Below, piece after piece: positions 32,871 to 41,884 of a stretch of 64,000 nucleotides of DNA (positions are counted from its first letter, which is position 1; each line of letters starts with the position of its first letter). Source of the DNA: Paractinoplanes pyxinae (GTDB lineage Bacteria; Actinomycetota; Actinomycetes; Mycobacteriales; Micromonosporaceae); assembly GCF_026626335.1 (NCBI RefSeq), contig NZ_JAPNTZ010000015.1, positions 124,001 through 188,000 of the forward strand, in the 5' to 3' direction. The notes beneath the pieces are model-generated. The model ran no database searches. It worked only from the letters and a program-made list of their open reading frames with translations, and was not told the DNA's origin. The translations under genes and the position numbers were made by a program.

Positions 32871-33347
32871 ATGATCAACGCGCGGCGGGCCACGGTGGAC
32901 GATGCGGAAGAGCTGGTACGGCTGCGGGGCGTGCTGTTCGGCGTCGACGACGACTCCGACGACAACGGCTGGCGCGATGCGGCTCGCGGCATCTTGCTGC
33001 GGCGGCTGGCCGAGGAGAAGCCGTCGATGGCCGGCTTCGTCGTCGACCAGCCCGACGCCGGCGGCCGGCTTGCGGCGTGCGCTGTCGGCATCGTCGAGGA
33101 GCGACTGGGCGGTCCCCGCAATCCCCACGGCCTGGTCGGTTACATGTTCAACGTCGCGACCGACCCCGCGCATCGCCGCCGTGGCTATGCGCGCGCCTGC
33201 ACCTTCGCGCTGATCGAATGGTTCCGCGCTCAGGGCGCCGGAATGGTCGACCTGCGCGCGAGCGCAGACGGCTTACCGCTCTACACCTCACAGGGCTTCG
33301 TCCTCACCGCCGACCCCGCGATGCGGCTGAAGCTTTCGAACACCTGA
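32871..33347 (+). CDS. GNAT family acetyltransferase
   Basis: 158-residue acetyltransferase. It starts INARRATVDDAEELVRLR, a standard GNAT N-terminus, and has MFNVATDPAHRRRGYARACT as the acetyl-CoA loop, then LRASADGLPLYTSQGF. Substrate unknown. I chose ATG 32871 over GTG 32835 because it gives the family start. About 280 nt separate it from the DUF1479 gene; apart from the terminator I see nothing clear there. Confidence 0.85.
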   Translation: MINARRATVDDAEELVRLRGVLFGVDDDSDDNGWRDAARGILLRRLAEEKPSMAGFVVDQPDAGGRLAACAVGIVEERLGGPRNPHGLVGYMFNVATDPAHRRRGYARACTFALIEWFRAQGAGMVDLRASADGLPLYTSQGFVLTADPAMRLKLSNT

Positions 33348-33470
33348 TGCCGACAGCGGCGAAGACAGTCGGCGCGTCGAAGCGCCATCGCCGGGGGCCG
33401 AGCGACCTCCGATCGGCAAGTGAACACGACGAGCCTCGGAGGTGGTCGTCCGTGTCGGGTAACCGCTAAG

Positions 33471-34274
33471 TCAGGCGATCAGGGCCAGCAAAGCCGAGTG
33501 AGTGTCACGGTCCGCCGCCACGATCAGGCCTTGCCGTCCGGTGTGCGGCGGCCTGCCGTCGAGGCTGGTCACTACGCAGCCGGCGCTCTCGCATATTGCG
33601 ATACCGGCGGCGAAGTGGACGCTGTCGGACAAGTGGCCGTCGGTGACGTAGGCGGCTCGGCGGCCGGCGGCGACCCAGGCCACGGCCAGGGTGCTCGAGA
33701 TGACGCGCGGGCGGAACCGGACGGTGAAACGGTCGTCCATCAGCAGGCGGGCCGCCCGGAACCCGGGGGCGTTCGGGAACGGCGGGTCAAGGTTGAGGTC
33801 GACGAGATCGGTGGAGCCGTCGGGCATCAGGCGTTCGTCGTGCCCGCCGCGCCGGGCGTAGGCGTGCTCCCCGTCCGTCCAGAACACCTCGCCCGCGAAC
33901 GGGTCCGCACTGGCGGCCGCCACCGCTCGGCCGGCGCTGCGCAGCGCGACATTGACGGATACGAGCATGGTGCGGGCTGCGTAGTTGAGCGTTCCGCACA
34001 GCGGGTCGACCAGCCACTCCCGGCCTGCCCCGGTCTTGGGCCCCACCTCGGTCGCGCCTTCGGTGCGTCCGCTCTCCTCGCCGACGATCACATCCGCGGG
34101 CCGAGCCGCGCGCAGCACCTCGAGGATCGCCTCCTCCGCGTGGACGTCGGCCTCGGTCGCGAAGTCACCCCGGCCCTTGTCGAAACGCGCCAGCTCAGTG
34201 CCGTACCGCTCGAGAACGACCGCCGCACCCGCTTCGGCCGCCGCCAGGGCCAGTTCCGCATCGCTGTTCATCAT
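33471..34274 (-). CDS. Inositol monophosphatase-like protein, altered metal site
   Basis: 267-residue member of the IMPase/FIG phosphatase family. Motif 1 (VGEES, Glu66/67) and FATEAD are intact. The DPLDGT motif reads DPLCGT (Cys93 for the second metal-binding Asp), and the WDxAAG motif reads VHFAAG (His220 for the metal-binding Asp). In animal IMPase these aspartates (D93, D220) hold catalytic magnesium, so this protein is either inactive, uses another metal, or has a different job. ATG 34274 (or 34271). It diverges from a sugar acetyltransferase gene with an 86-nt gap. Confidence 0.82.
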   Translation of the reverse strand: MMNSDAELALAAAEAGAAVVLERYGTELARFDKGRGDFATEADVHAEEAILEVLRAARPADVIVGEESGRTEGATEVGPKTGAGREWLVDPLCGTLNYAARTMLVSVNVALRSAGRAVAAASADPFAGEVFWTDGEHAYARRGGHDERLMPDGSTDLVDLNLDPPFPNAPGFRAARLLMDDRFTVRFRPRVISSTLAVAWVAAGRRAAYVTDGHLSDSVHFAAGIAICESAGCVVTSLDGRPPHTGRQGLIVAADRDTHSALLALIA

Positions 34275-34360
34275 CGGGTCGATCTTAGGCAGAGCGCGCA
34301 CATCAGTGATCAAAAGAGGAGCCTGCCGGATCGTGCGGAGGCGCGAGGCGGTAGGCATGG

Positions 34361-34963
34361 ATGGTGACTCTTGAGGAACAGCGGGCGCACATTCTGACCG
34401 GCGCGATGTATGACGATCTGACACCCGAGCTGGTGGAGGCGCGGCAGCGGACCGTGTTGCTGACCGGCGAGTACAACGACAGCTTCGGACAGCCTCAGGC
34501 GGCACGCGAGGCGATTCTGCGGCGTTTGTTGCGCAGTGTGGGCGAGGGTTGTCATTTGGAGCCGACGTTCCGGTGCGAGTTCGGGTTCAACATCAGTGTC
34601 GGGGACCGGTTCTACGCCAACTTCGACTGCGTACTGCTCGACGGTGGTGGGATCACCATCGGTGACGACGTTCTGTTCGGGCCGCGGGTCGGCATCTACA
34701 CGAGCAATCACGCCATCGACCCGTTCGAGCGGGCGGCCGGTGGCTGCTATGCGAAGCCGGTGACCATCGGTGACCGGGTCTGGGTCGGTGGTGACGTCAC
34801 GATCAATCCGGGTGTGATGATCGGTGACGGCTCGGTCGTGGGGTCGGGCAGTGTGGTCACACGGCCGATCCCGGCCGGAGTGATCGCCGCGGGAAATCCG
34901 GCGCGGGTCCTTCGTAAGATCAACGACGCGGACAAGACCGGATTCAAGGGGGGCTCGTCGTGA
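34361..34963 (+). CDS. Maltose/galactoside O-acetyltransferase-like protein
   Basis: 200-residue left-handed beta-helix acetyltransferase of the Maa/LacA (NodL) group, which acetylates sugars from acetyl-CoA. An N-terminal helical maltose-acetyltransferase domain precedes hexapeptide repeats. ANFDCVLLDGGGITIGDDVL and GPRVGIYTSNHAIDPFER carry the catalytic His (NHAID); the C-terminus is PAGVIAAGNPARVLR. The start is ATG 34361. Its stop overlaps the GTG start of the next gene (GTGA), so it is coupled to the LLM oxidoreductase. Confidence 0.9.
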   Translation: MVTLEEQRAHILTGAMYDDLTPELVEARQRTVLLTGEYNDSFGQPQAAREAILRRLLRSVGEGCHLEPTFRCEFGFNISVGDRFYANFDCVLLDGGGITIGDDVLFGPRVGIYTSNHAIDPFERAAGGCYAKPVTIGDRVWVGGDVTINPGVMIGDGSVVGSGSVVTRPIPAGVIAAGNPARVLRKINDADKTGFKGGSS

Positions 34964-35907
34964 CACGTGCCGGTGTGATGCTGCCGCGGGATCTACCTGT
35001 GGACGAAGTGCTCGACTATGCGCGACGTGCCGACGAACTCGGCTTCGACGAGTTGTGGGTGGTGGAGGACCTCGGCTTCCGGGGCGGCATCGCACAGGCG
35101 GGCGCCGTGCTCGCGGCGACCTCACGCATCGTCGTCGGCATCGGGATCCTGCCGGCCGGCGCACGAAACGCGGCCTTCGCGGCGATGGAGCTGGGCACGC
35201 TGGCGCAGTTGTTCCCGGGCCGCCTGATCGCCGGGATCGGCCACGGCATGCCCGACTGGATGCGGCAGGTCGGCGCCTGGCCGGCCAGCCCGCTGACGCT
35301 GCTCGAGGAGTACACGGTCGCCCTGCGGACGCTGCTGCGCGGCGAGCCGGGACCGAAGGCGGGCCGGTACGTCCGTGTCGAGGGCGTTGTCATCGGTGAG
35401 AAGCCGGAGGTCGTCCCGCCGGTCGTTCTCGGGGTGCGCGGGCCCAAGTCGATCGCGCTGGCGGGCCAGGTCTCTGACGGCGTGCTGCTGGCCGAGCCGG
35501 CCGCGCCGCCCTACGTCGAGGCGTCCATCGGTCACTTGGGCTCCAGGGAACTCGAGGTCATCACGTACGACGCGGCCGTGGTCGGCGCGGACGGCCGGGG
35601 GGCTCGCGACCTGGTGCGACCGGGCCTGGCCGCGATCGGCGAACCGGACTGGGCGCCGCACCTGGCGCCGCTGCCCTTCGCCGAGCAGCTCGCCCGCCAC
35701 CGCCAGGCCTCAGCGGGCCCGGAGGAATTCGCGGCGACTCTGCCGGACGAGTGGGTCGGCGAGTTGGCCCTGGCCGGTACGCCCGACGAGGTGCGGGCCC
35801 GGATCGCCGCCCGCCACGACGCCGGAGCGACCAGCGTCGTCATGATCCCGGCCGAACCGGACCGCCTGGCCGCCCTCGACCGCCTCGCCCAGGTCCTGCC
35901 GCGATAG
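34960..35907 (+). CDS. LLM class flavin-dependent oxidoreductase
   Basis: 315-residue luciferase-like protein, probably F420- or FMN-dependent. It shows ADELGFDELWVVEDLGFRG, IVVGIGILPAGARN, GTLAQLFPGRLIAGIGHGM, and a C-terminal LAGTPDEVRARIAA, the family layout. Shorter than SsuD and more like F420-dependent reductases of actinobacteria, but cofactor and substrate are not determinable. GTG start overlapping the acetyltransferase gene by 4 nt; the two probably act on the same compound. Confidence 0.86.
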   Translation: MTRAGVMLPRDLPVDEVLDYARRADELGFDELWVVEDLGFRGGIAQAGAVLAATSRIVVGIGILPAGARNAAFAAMELGTLAQLFPGRLIAGIGHGMPDWMRQVGAWPASPLTLLEEYTVALRTLLRGEPGPKAGRYVRVEGVVIGEKPEVVPPVVLGVRGPKSIALAGQVSDGVLLAEPAAPPYVEASIGHLGSRELEVITYDAAVVGADGRGARDLVRPGLAAIGEPDWAPHLAPLPFAEQLARHRQASAGPEEFAATLPDEWVGELALAGTPDEVRARIAARHDAGATSVVMIPAEPDRLAALDRLAQVLPR

Positions 35908-35973
35908 CCCGCGCGACCGCGGTCCCCGGCGCGGAATATCCGCGCCGGAACAGCGAACCGCCGGGACCGCCGC

Positions 35974-36134
35974 GCGCATAGCGGGATCGCACGGATGCCG
36001 ACGCCACGAACATGGCACGGCTATCAAGATGGCGGAACCACGCGTATGACGGGATCGCCAGGATGCCGACGCTACGAACATGGCGCGGCCGTCGGGATGG
36101 CCGAGCCGTGCGCATGGCGTGACCATCCGGATGG
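35974..36134. repeat. 68-nt intergenic tandem repeat
   Basis: Two full units (35974-36041 and 36042-36109) and a partial third (from 36110), each with GGATGCCGACG(C)(C/T)ACGAACATGG at the same offset. 68 is not a multiple of 3. The array fills much of the 373-nt gap between the LLM gene and the Tat hydrolase gene (35908-36280), in which I see no gene. Confidence 0.8.
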
Positions 36135-36280
36135 TCAAGGTATCTGAAACGCACGTCACGGTGTGATCTGTGGACCAGGGTGCCCGGGCGCCTCCGGCCA
36201 GTGGTTTCTCCTGGGTCCAAGACGCCGGCGCGATGTGAGCGTGGGAAGCGAAAACCCGTTATCCACAGCGGAGGCTTCCC

Positions 36281-37294
36281 ATGCACACGAACTCGAATCG
36301 TCGCCAGTTCCTGCAAGCCACCGGAACAGCCGCGCTCGCCGCGGGCATCGCCCCGCTCGTCGCGAGCAACGCCGCGTCGGCCGGCCCAAACGCCCACGCC
36401 CGGTTCGGCCCGGTCAAACAGATCAACGCCGGCGTTCTGAACGTGGGTTACGTCGAACTCGGCCGGCCCACCGGCCGCCCGGTCATCCTGTTGCACGGCT
36501 TCCCGTACGACATCCACAGCTTCGAAGAAGTCGCGCCGCTGCTCGCCGCGCGCGGCTACCGCGTGATCGTCCCGTACTTCCGCGGACACGGATCGACCAC
36601 GTTCCGGTCGCCGTCCACCCCGCGCAACGTCGATCAGGCGGCGTTCGCCCTGGACATCCTCGCACTGATGGACGCACTCAAGATCAAACGAGCGGTTCTG
36701 GCCGGCTACGACTGGGGCTCACGCACGGCCGACATCATCGCGGCGCTGTGGCCCGAGCGGGTCAAGGCGCTCGTCTCGGTCACCGGGTACCTCATCACCA
36801 ACCTGGCCGCCAACCGCAATCCACTGCCGCCGGCCGCCGAGAACGCCTGGTGGTACCAGTACTACTTCGCCACCGAGCGTGGCCGGCTCGGGCTCGAGCA
36901 GTACTCGTACGAGCTGGGTGAATTCATCTGGCGCTTCAACTCGCCGACGTGGAACTTCGACGAGCGCACGTACGCCCGCACGGCCGCCGCCTTCAAGAAC
37001 CCGGACTACGTGCCGATCGTGCTCGGTAACTACCGCTGGCGGCTCAGCCTCGCGCCCGCCGAGCCCGAGTACGCCGAGATCGAGGCCCGGCTGCAGCAGG
37101 CGCCCCCGATCGGCGTCCCCACCATCACCATTGACGGCAAGCACGACCCGTTCACCCCGGCCGGCGACGGCAGCTCCTACCGGAACCACTTCACCGGCAA
37201 GTACCGCCACCGCACGTTCGACGTCGGCCACAACGTGCCGCAGGAAGCGCCGCGCGAGTTCACGCAGGCCGTGATCGACGCCGACCGGCTCTGA
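36281..37294 (+). CDS. Tat-exported epoxide-hydrolase-like alpha/beta hydrolase
   Basis: 337 residues. A twin-arginine signal (RRQFLQATGTAALAAG at 7-22) leads an alpha/beta-hydrolase domain. The oxyanion motif is LLHGFPYDIH (residues 70-79); the nucleophile elbow is AGYDWGSRT with Asp144 rather than Ser, as in epoxide hydrolases and haloalkane dehalogenases; the acid lies in DGKHDPF and the His in VGHNVPQEAP. Tat export of such an enzyme is uncommon, since most are cytoplasmic. Substrate unknown. ATG start at 36281. Confidence 0.87.
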   Translation: MHTNSNRRQFLQATGTAALAAGIAPLVASNAASAGPNAHARFGPVKQINAGVLNVGYVELGRPTGRPVILLHGFPYDIHSFEEVAPLLAARGYRVIVPYFRGHGSTTFRSPSTPRNVDQAAFALDILALMDALKIKRAVLAGYDWGSRTADIIAALWPERVKALVSVTGYLITNLAANRNPLPPAAENAWWYQYYFATERGRLGLEQYSYELGEFIWRFNSPTWNFDERTYARTAAAFKNPDYVPIVLGNYRWRLSLAPAEPEYAEIEARLQQAPPIGVPTITIDGKHDPFTPAGDGSSYRNHFTGKYRHRTFDVGHNVPQEAPREFTQAVIDADRL

Positions 37295-37315
37295 CAGCCG
37301 CGCCGGGAGCAGCGC

Positions 37316-37810
37316 TTACCGGCTGATCTTCTGCATCGCCTTGACGTAGCGGTCCGTGGCGAAGCGCTGAGCCAGCTTCGCCACCGGGCTCCCCAGCCGT
37401 ACGAGCAAATTGGCGGGACGGCTGAACGCGCGCAGCTCGAAGCGGACCTCGCCGTCGTCCTTCAGCACCACGAAGAAGGCTTCCTCGCCGCTCTCGGGAT
37501 GCCCCGGCAGCGTGCCGTAACCGAAACCGCGCCGGTTCGGCTCGTCGACCGTGTAGACGACGCGGCACGGGATGCTCAGAACCAGCAGGCGCAGCGTCAC
37601 GTCCACACCGACCGCGGCCGGCCCGTTCACGCCGTGAACTTTCAGGCCGGCCGCGCGGTGCATGCGCCAGTGGAAAAGTCCGTTCGCCGCCTTCTCGTAC
37701 GTCGCCCGGCCCTGACCGAGGCGGGCATCACGGAAGACGTGCTCGTAGCCGGCGGGCAGCTGGCCTTCGCGGGTCGCACCGACCTCGGCGTACGTCAGGG
37801 ACTTGTCCAT
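37316..37810 (-). CDS. DUF1990 family protein
   Basis: 164-residue soluble protein matching DUF1990: SLTYAEVGATREGQLPAGY at the start, GRATYEKAANGLFHWRMHR, and YTVDEPNRRGFGYGTLPGHPESGEEAF, here partly quoted, which is the family's most conserved block. The fold is probably START/polyketide-cyclase-like; function not established. ATG at 37810. It lies 17 nt downstream of the PrsW-type gene on the same strand, so it may be third in that transcript. Confidence 0.85.
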   Translation of the reverse strand: MDKSLTYAEVGATREGQLPAGYEHVFRDARLGQGRATYEKAANGLFHWRMHRAAGLKVHGVNGPAAVGVDVTLRLLVLSIPCRVVYTVDEPNRRGFGYGTLPGHPESGEEAFFVVLKDDGEVRFELRAFSRPANLLVRLGSPVAKLAQRFATDRYVKAMQKISR

Positions 37811-37827
37811 TCGTGCAACTTAACCGC

Positions 37828-38991
37828 TCAGTTTCCGCGCAAACGGAGCACCTCCGCACGCGCGTGCGCAACTCTCGGCGTCTCGTGCCCACCGGCGGCG
37901 GCGATCTCTTGCGCGAGGTCACCGGCGCTTTCGATCAGGTGACGGGCACGGTGCCGGCTGTGCACAAGCTTGCGGAAGTGGCGACGGTCTTTGTGCAAAC
38001 CGCTGACCGCGTCGAGCAGCGGTTGATCGATGACGCCCGTTTCGACCTCCGGCGCGAGCAGTTCGCGCATCCACGCGCGTTCCTTGGCCGACGCCAGCCG
38101 CCGCACGACGAGCAGCGTCGCGATGGCCAGCGGCATCAGGATCAGATATGGCGCGAACAGAACGAGGAAGTTGCTCCAGCCGAACAGGCCGGACGCGTCG
38201 TCCCACGCGAAGTGCAGGAACATGGCAGCCAGACAGGCCGCGATGCCCCGGCCGATGCGCCTCTCCCCCGGCGCGCGCCCGAGGATCCACATGACGCCGG
38301 CGCAGAAGATGGCGCTGAACAGGGCGTGCGACGTGATGCCGGCGAAGCCGCGCAACGCCAGGATGAACAGCGACGACTCCAACTGGCCGACCCCGAAGCT
38401 GGCCGTCGCGTTGTTGTAGGCGTACAGGACGTCTTCGGACACCTGGAAGCCGAGCCCGATGAACGCGCCGATGATGAACCCGTCGTACGCGCTGCGAACG
38501 AGCCGCGGCGCGAGCGCGATGAGCAGGATGAGCCCGAGCCCCTTGCTCCACTCCTCGTCGATCGGCGCGCTCAGTCCGGCGGCCCAAGTGTTCGCACCTG
38601 TCGGTCCGAGCAGCTTCGTCCATATTTCGAGCAGCGCGGTGTTCGCCGGCAGCGCGATCCAGAACGTCGCGGCCACGGCGCCCCACACGAAGCCGGTGGC
38701 CAGCAGCTTCCCCGGCTGCGCGGTGTACCGGTTCTGCCGCCGCAGGAAGATCAGCCACGGGATGAGGTAGATCCCGAAGAACACGATGCCGCTGGTCACG
38801 GCCAGGCGGTAGGTGCCGCCGAGGGCCGGGCCGAAGTACTTGATCATGCCGAGCGCACCGGCGCCGACGCCGATCACGTAGACCCAGAACGCCGGGTTGT
38901 GCGGCTGGAAGAACTTGAAACGCGCGCCCCAGCCCGACTCGTCGATGGCCTCGAGTTGCGCGTTCTTGGCCGTTGATGCAGCAATCGTCAT
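37828..38991 (-). CDS. PrsW family intramembrane metalloprotease
   Basis: 387-residue polytopic protein of the PrsW group (CPBP superfamily). Active-site motifs are present: IDEEWSK (Glu146, Glu147, Lys150), SEDVLY (Glu186), TSHALFSA (His222) and LHFAWD (His260), spread over about eight helices. PrsW in Bacillus cleaves the anti-sigma factor RsiW; other members act on other membrane substrates. The ATG overlaps the stop of the upstream single-helix protein gene as ATGA, making that protein a candidate partner or substrate. A charged helical C-terminal tail of about 80 residues is extra. Confidence 0.9.
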   Translation of the reverse strand: MTIAASTAKNAQLEAIDESGWGARFKFFQPHNPAFWVYVIGVGAGALGMIKYFGPALGGTYRLAVTSGIVFFGIYLIPWLIFLRRQNRYTAQPGKLLATGFVWGAVAATFWIALPANTALLEIWTKLLGPTGANTWAAGLSAPIDEEWSKGLGLILLIALAPRLVRSAYDGFIIGAFIGLGFQVSEDVLYAYNNATASFGVGQLESSLFILALRGFAGITSHALFSAIFCAGVMWILGRAPGERRIGRGIAACLAAMFLHFAWDDASGLFGWSNFLVLFAPYLILMPLAIATLLVVRRLASAKERAWMRELLAPEVETGVIDQPLLDAVSGLHKDRRHFRKLVHSRHRARHLIESAGDLAQEIAAAGGHETPRVAHARAEVLRLRGN

Positions 38992-39611
38992 TCGTCGGCT
39001 CCCGGGGTGATGCTGCGCAGGAACGTGTCGATCTCACTCGAGACCTGCTGGAATTCCCCGGGTACGGCGGACACGTTCACGAGGAGGGCGGGCGCCCGCA
39101 CCGGGTCGGTGCTCGACATCTTGAACGCAGCGAGCAGTTCGTCGCCGCCCGTGCCGCTGGCGCTGCGCACCACGCCGACCAGGCCGGACGTGGTGGTGAA
39201 GGTGGCCGGCGAGCCGGAGATGTCGGCTTCCGGATTCTCGGAGGTGATGACCTGGTCGAGGAACTGGGCGGCGGTGCCGTCGAACGATGCGCCCGACATC
39301 TGAATGGTGGTGCCCGCCTTGACCAGTTTGACGTTGTCGCTGGTGGCGCTCACGCCCGTACGGTCGCTGACCAGCGCGCCGTCCTCGAGCTGCCAGCCCA
39401 CCGGGGGCACAGCGGTCGCGCCGTCGCCCAGGTCGAGCACGTCGCCCGCCTTCGTCGGGTTGTCCCACGGAACGACCGCGTTCAGCGCCGGCCAGCCGTA
39501 GATGAGCAGCAGAGCGACGACAAGAACGAACAACGCGGGGCGCATCTGCCGCCGATCGAGACCGAACCACCGATGTTCGACGGGCACCCAGCCCGATATG
39601 CCTGTACTCAT
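38988..39611 (-). CDS. Single-pass membrane protein paired with PrsW
   Basis: 207 residues with one hydrophobic helix (about 24-46) and a roughly 160-residue extracytoplasmic domain. That domain has no cysteines and no domain I recognise; it contains repeated small beta-like segments (VPPVGWQLEDGALVS, VKLVKAGTTIQMSGASFDGT). The 4-nt overlap with the PrsW-type gene indicates coupled translation. It could be a substrate, adaptor or sensor for the protease; this is inference from context. ATG at 39611. Confidence 0.75.
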   Translation of the reverse strand: MSTGISGWVPVEHRWFGLDRRQMRPALFVLVVALLLIYGWPALNAVVPWDNPTKAGDVLDLGDGATAVPPVGWQLEDGALVSDRTGVSATSDNVKLVKAGTTIQMSGASFDGTAAQFLDQVITSENPEADISGSPATFTTTSGLVGVVRSASGTGGDELLAAFKMSSTDPVRAPALLVNVSAVPGEFQQVSSEIDTFLRSITPGADE

Positions 39612-39695
39612 GTGAACCCCCTGCGCATCAACCTAGTGCCGACGACCATCGAACGCTCGGATTGACGACAGTGATGGGAGGGAAGCAACATCCGC

Positions 39696-41804
39696 ATGCA
39701 CATCTGGCCAGGAAACCCGTACCCGCTGGGCGCGACCTACGACGGTGGCGGGACGAATTTCGCTCTCTTCTCCGAACTCGCCGAACGGGTCGAACTGTGT
39801 CTCTTCGACGAAGAGGGCAACGAGACGCGTATCGACCTGCCGGAACGGGAAGCGCTCGTCTGGCACGGCTATCTGCCGCGGGTCGGGCCGGGGCAGCGGT
39901 ACGGGTATCGGGTGCACGGTCCCTACGACCCGCACAGCGGGCTGCGCTGCAATCCCAGCAAGCTTCTGCTCGATCCGTACGCCAAGGCCATCGACGGGCG
40001 TAACGACTGGAACGAGGCATTGTTCTCGTACCGGTTCGGCGATCCGTCGTCGCGCAACGACGAGGATTCGGCCCCGTACGCCCAGAAATCCGTCGTCATC
40101 AACCCGTTCTTCGACTGGGGCAACGACCGGCCGCTGCGCATCCCGTTCCATCAGACGGTGATCTACGAGGCGCACGTCAAGGGCATGACCGAACGCCACC
40201 CCGGCATTCCCGAGGACGTCCGCGGCACGTATTCCGGGCTGGCCCATCCTGAGATGATCAAGCATTTCCAGGAACTGGGCGTCACCGCCGTCGAACTGAT
40301 GCCGGTGCACCAGTTCGTGCACGACAGCACCCTGATCGACCGCGGGCTCACGAATTACTGGGGCTACAACACCATCGGCTTCTTCGCGCCCCACAACGGG
40401 TACGCGTCGTTCGGCGGGCACGGCGGCCAGGTGCAAGAGTTCAAGTCGATGGTGAAGGCGCTGCACCAGGCCGGCATCGAGGTGATTCTGGACGTCGTCT
40501 ACAACCACACCGCCGAGGGCAACCACCTGGGCCCGACGCTGTCTTTCCGGGGCATCGACAATCCTGCGTACTACCGCCTGGTCGAAGAGGACAAACAGTT
40601 CTACTACGACACCACGGGCACCGGGAACAGCCTCAACGTCCGCCACCACGAGTCGCTGCGGCTCATCATGGATTCGCTGCGCTACTGGGTGACCGAGATG
40701 CACGTCGACGGTTTCCGGTTCGACCTGGCGGCCGCGCTGGCCCGCGAGTTCCACGCCGTCGACCGGCTGGCCGCCTTCTTCGACCTGGTCAATCAAGACC
40801 CGATCGTTTCGCAGGTGAAACTGATCGCCGAGCCGTGGGACGTGGGCGACGGCGGCTATCAGGTCGGCGGCTTCCCGCCGTTATGGACGGAATGGAACGG
40901 ACGCTACCGCGATTCGGTACGCGATTTCTGGCGCGGCGAGCCGTCGTCGCTGGGCGAGTTCGCCTCCCGTTTCACGGGCAGTTCCGACCTGTACGAGATC
41001 GACGGGCGGAGGCCGATAGCGTCCATCAACTTCGTGACGGCGCACGACGGCTTCACGCTGGACGACCTGGTCTCGTACAACGAGAAGCACAACGACGCCA
41101 ACGGCGAGGACAACCGCGACGGCGAAAGCCACAACCGCTCGTGGAACTGCGGCGTGGAAGGCCCGACCGACGACCCCGAGATCGTGGCGCTGCGCGAGCG
41201 GCAGAAGCGCAATTTTCTGGCCACGATGCTGCTGTCGCAGGGCGTGCCGATGATTGCCCACGGCGACGAGCTGGGCCGCACTCAAGGCGGTAACAACAAC
41301 GTCTACTGCCAGGACAACGAGATCAGCTGGGTTAACTGGGAAGAGGCGCGCAACCAGGATGTGCTGACCGGCTTCACCCGGCGGCTGACCGCGCTGCGGG
41401 CCAAGCACCCGATTTTCCGGCGCCGCCGCTTCTTCACCGGCGAGTCGTTCGGCGACGACAAGGTACCCGACATCGCCTGGCTGCGCCGCGACGGCCAGCC
41501 GATGACGGAGGCCGACTGGAATACCCGCAGCGGCATGACGATGACCGTTTTCCTGAACGGCAAGGGCATTCCGGAAAGGGACGCCCTGGGCGAGGCGATC
41601 ACCGACGACTCGTTCCTGCTGCTGTTCAACCCGCTCGGCGATCCGGTCGAGTTCACGCTGCCCGACCGCACCTTCGGCCGCACGTGGGAAATCGTCGTGA
41701 ACACCGCCGACCCGCTGCTGGCGATCCGCCGCAAGACAGCGAAGGCCGCCTCCCAGCACGAGGTCATGGGCCACACGCTCGTCGTGCTGCGCTGCCGCTA
41801 TTAG
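39696..41804 (+). CDS. glgX: Glycogen debranching enzyme GlgX (isoamylase type)
   Basis: 702-residue GH13 debranching enzyme that cleaves alpha-1,6 branches of glycogen limit dextrins. It begins WPGNPYPLGATYDGGGTNFA (CBM48 domain, about residues 1-110), then the TIM barrel with VYNHTAEGNH, DGFRFDLAAAL (nucleophile Asp), LIAEPWDVG (acid/base Glu) and NFVTAHDGFTL (third Asp), all intact, and a C-terminal beta domain ending VVLRCRY. GGGAGGG lies about 14 nt upstream of the ATG, rather far. No other glycogen gene is adjacent. Confidence 0.95.
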   Translation: MHIWPGNPYPLGATYDGGGTNFALFSELAERVELCLFDEEGNETRIDLPEREALVWHGYLPRVGPGQRYGYRVHGPYDPHSGLRCNPSKLLLDPYAKAIDGRNDWNEALFSYRFGDPSSRNDEDSAPYAQKSVVINPFFDWGNDRPLRIPFHQTVIYEAHVKGMTERHPGIPEDVRGTYSGLAHPEMIKHFQELGVTAVELMPVHQFVHDSTLIDRGLTNYWGYNTIGFFAPHNGYASFGGHGGQVQEFKSMVKALHQAGIEVILDVVYNHTAEGNHLGPTLSFRGIDNPAYYRLVEEDKQFYYDTTGTGNSLNVRHHESLRLIMDSLRYWVTEMHVDGFRFDLAAALAREFHAVDRLAAFFDLVNQDPIVSQVKLIAEPWDVGDGGYQVGGFPPLWTEWNGRYRDSVRDFWRGEPSSLGEFASRFTGSSDLYEIDGRRPIASINFVTAHDGFTLDDLVSYNEKHNDANGEDNRDGESHNRSWNCGVEGPTDDPEIVALRERQKRNFLATMLLSQGVPMIAHGDELGRTQGGNNNVYCQDNEISWVNWEEARNQDVLTGFTRRLTALRAKHPIFRRRRFFTGESFGDDKVPDIAWLRRDGQPMTEADWNTRSGMTMTVFLNGKGIPERDALGEAITDDSFLLLFNPLGDPVEFTLPDRTFGRTWEIVVNTADPLLAIRRKTAKAASQHEVMGHTLVVLRCRY

Positions 41805-41884
41805 ATGATTGTCGCGCCGTCGCCGCCCCCAGCGGGCGCGCGGCGGCGCGCCGAGCATCGGCGCAGCGAACATGGCGCCGTTCC

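Noticed and set aside
33405..33443. Inverted repeat ACCTCCGA/TCGGAGGT between convergent GNAT and IMPase genes
   Set aside because: 8-bp arms are 23 nt apart with no T-run; too weak to call a terminator, though the convergent position would suit one.
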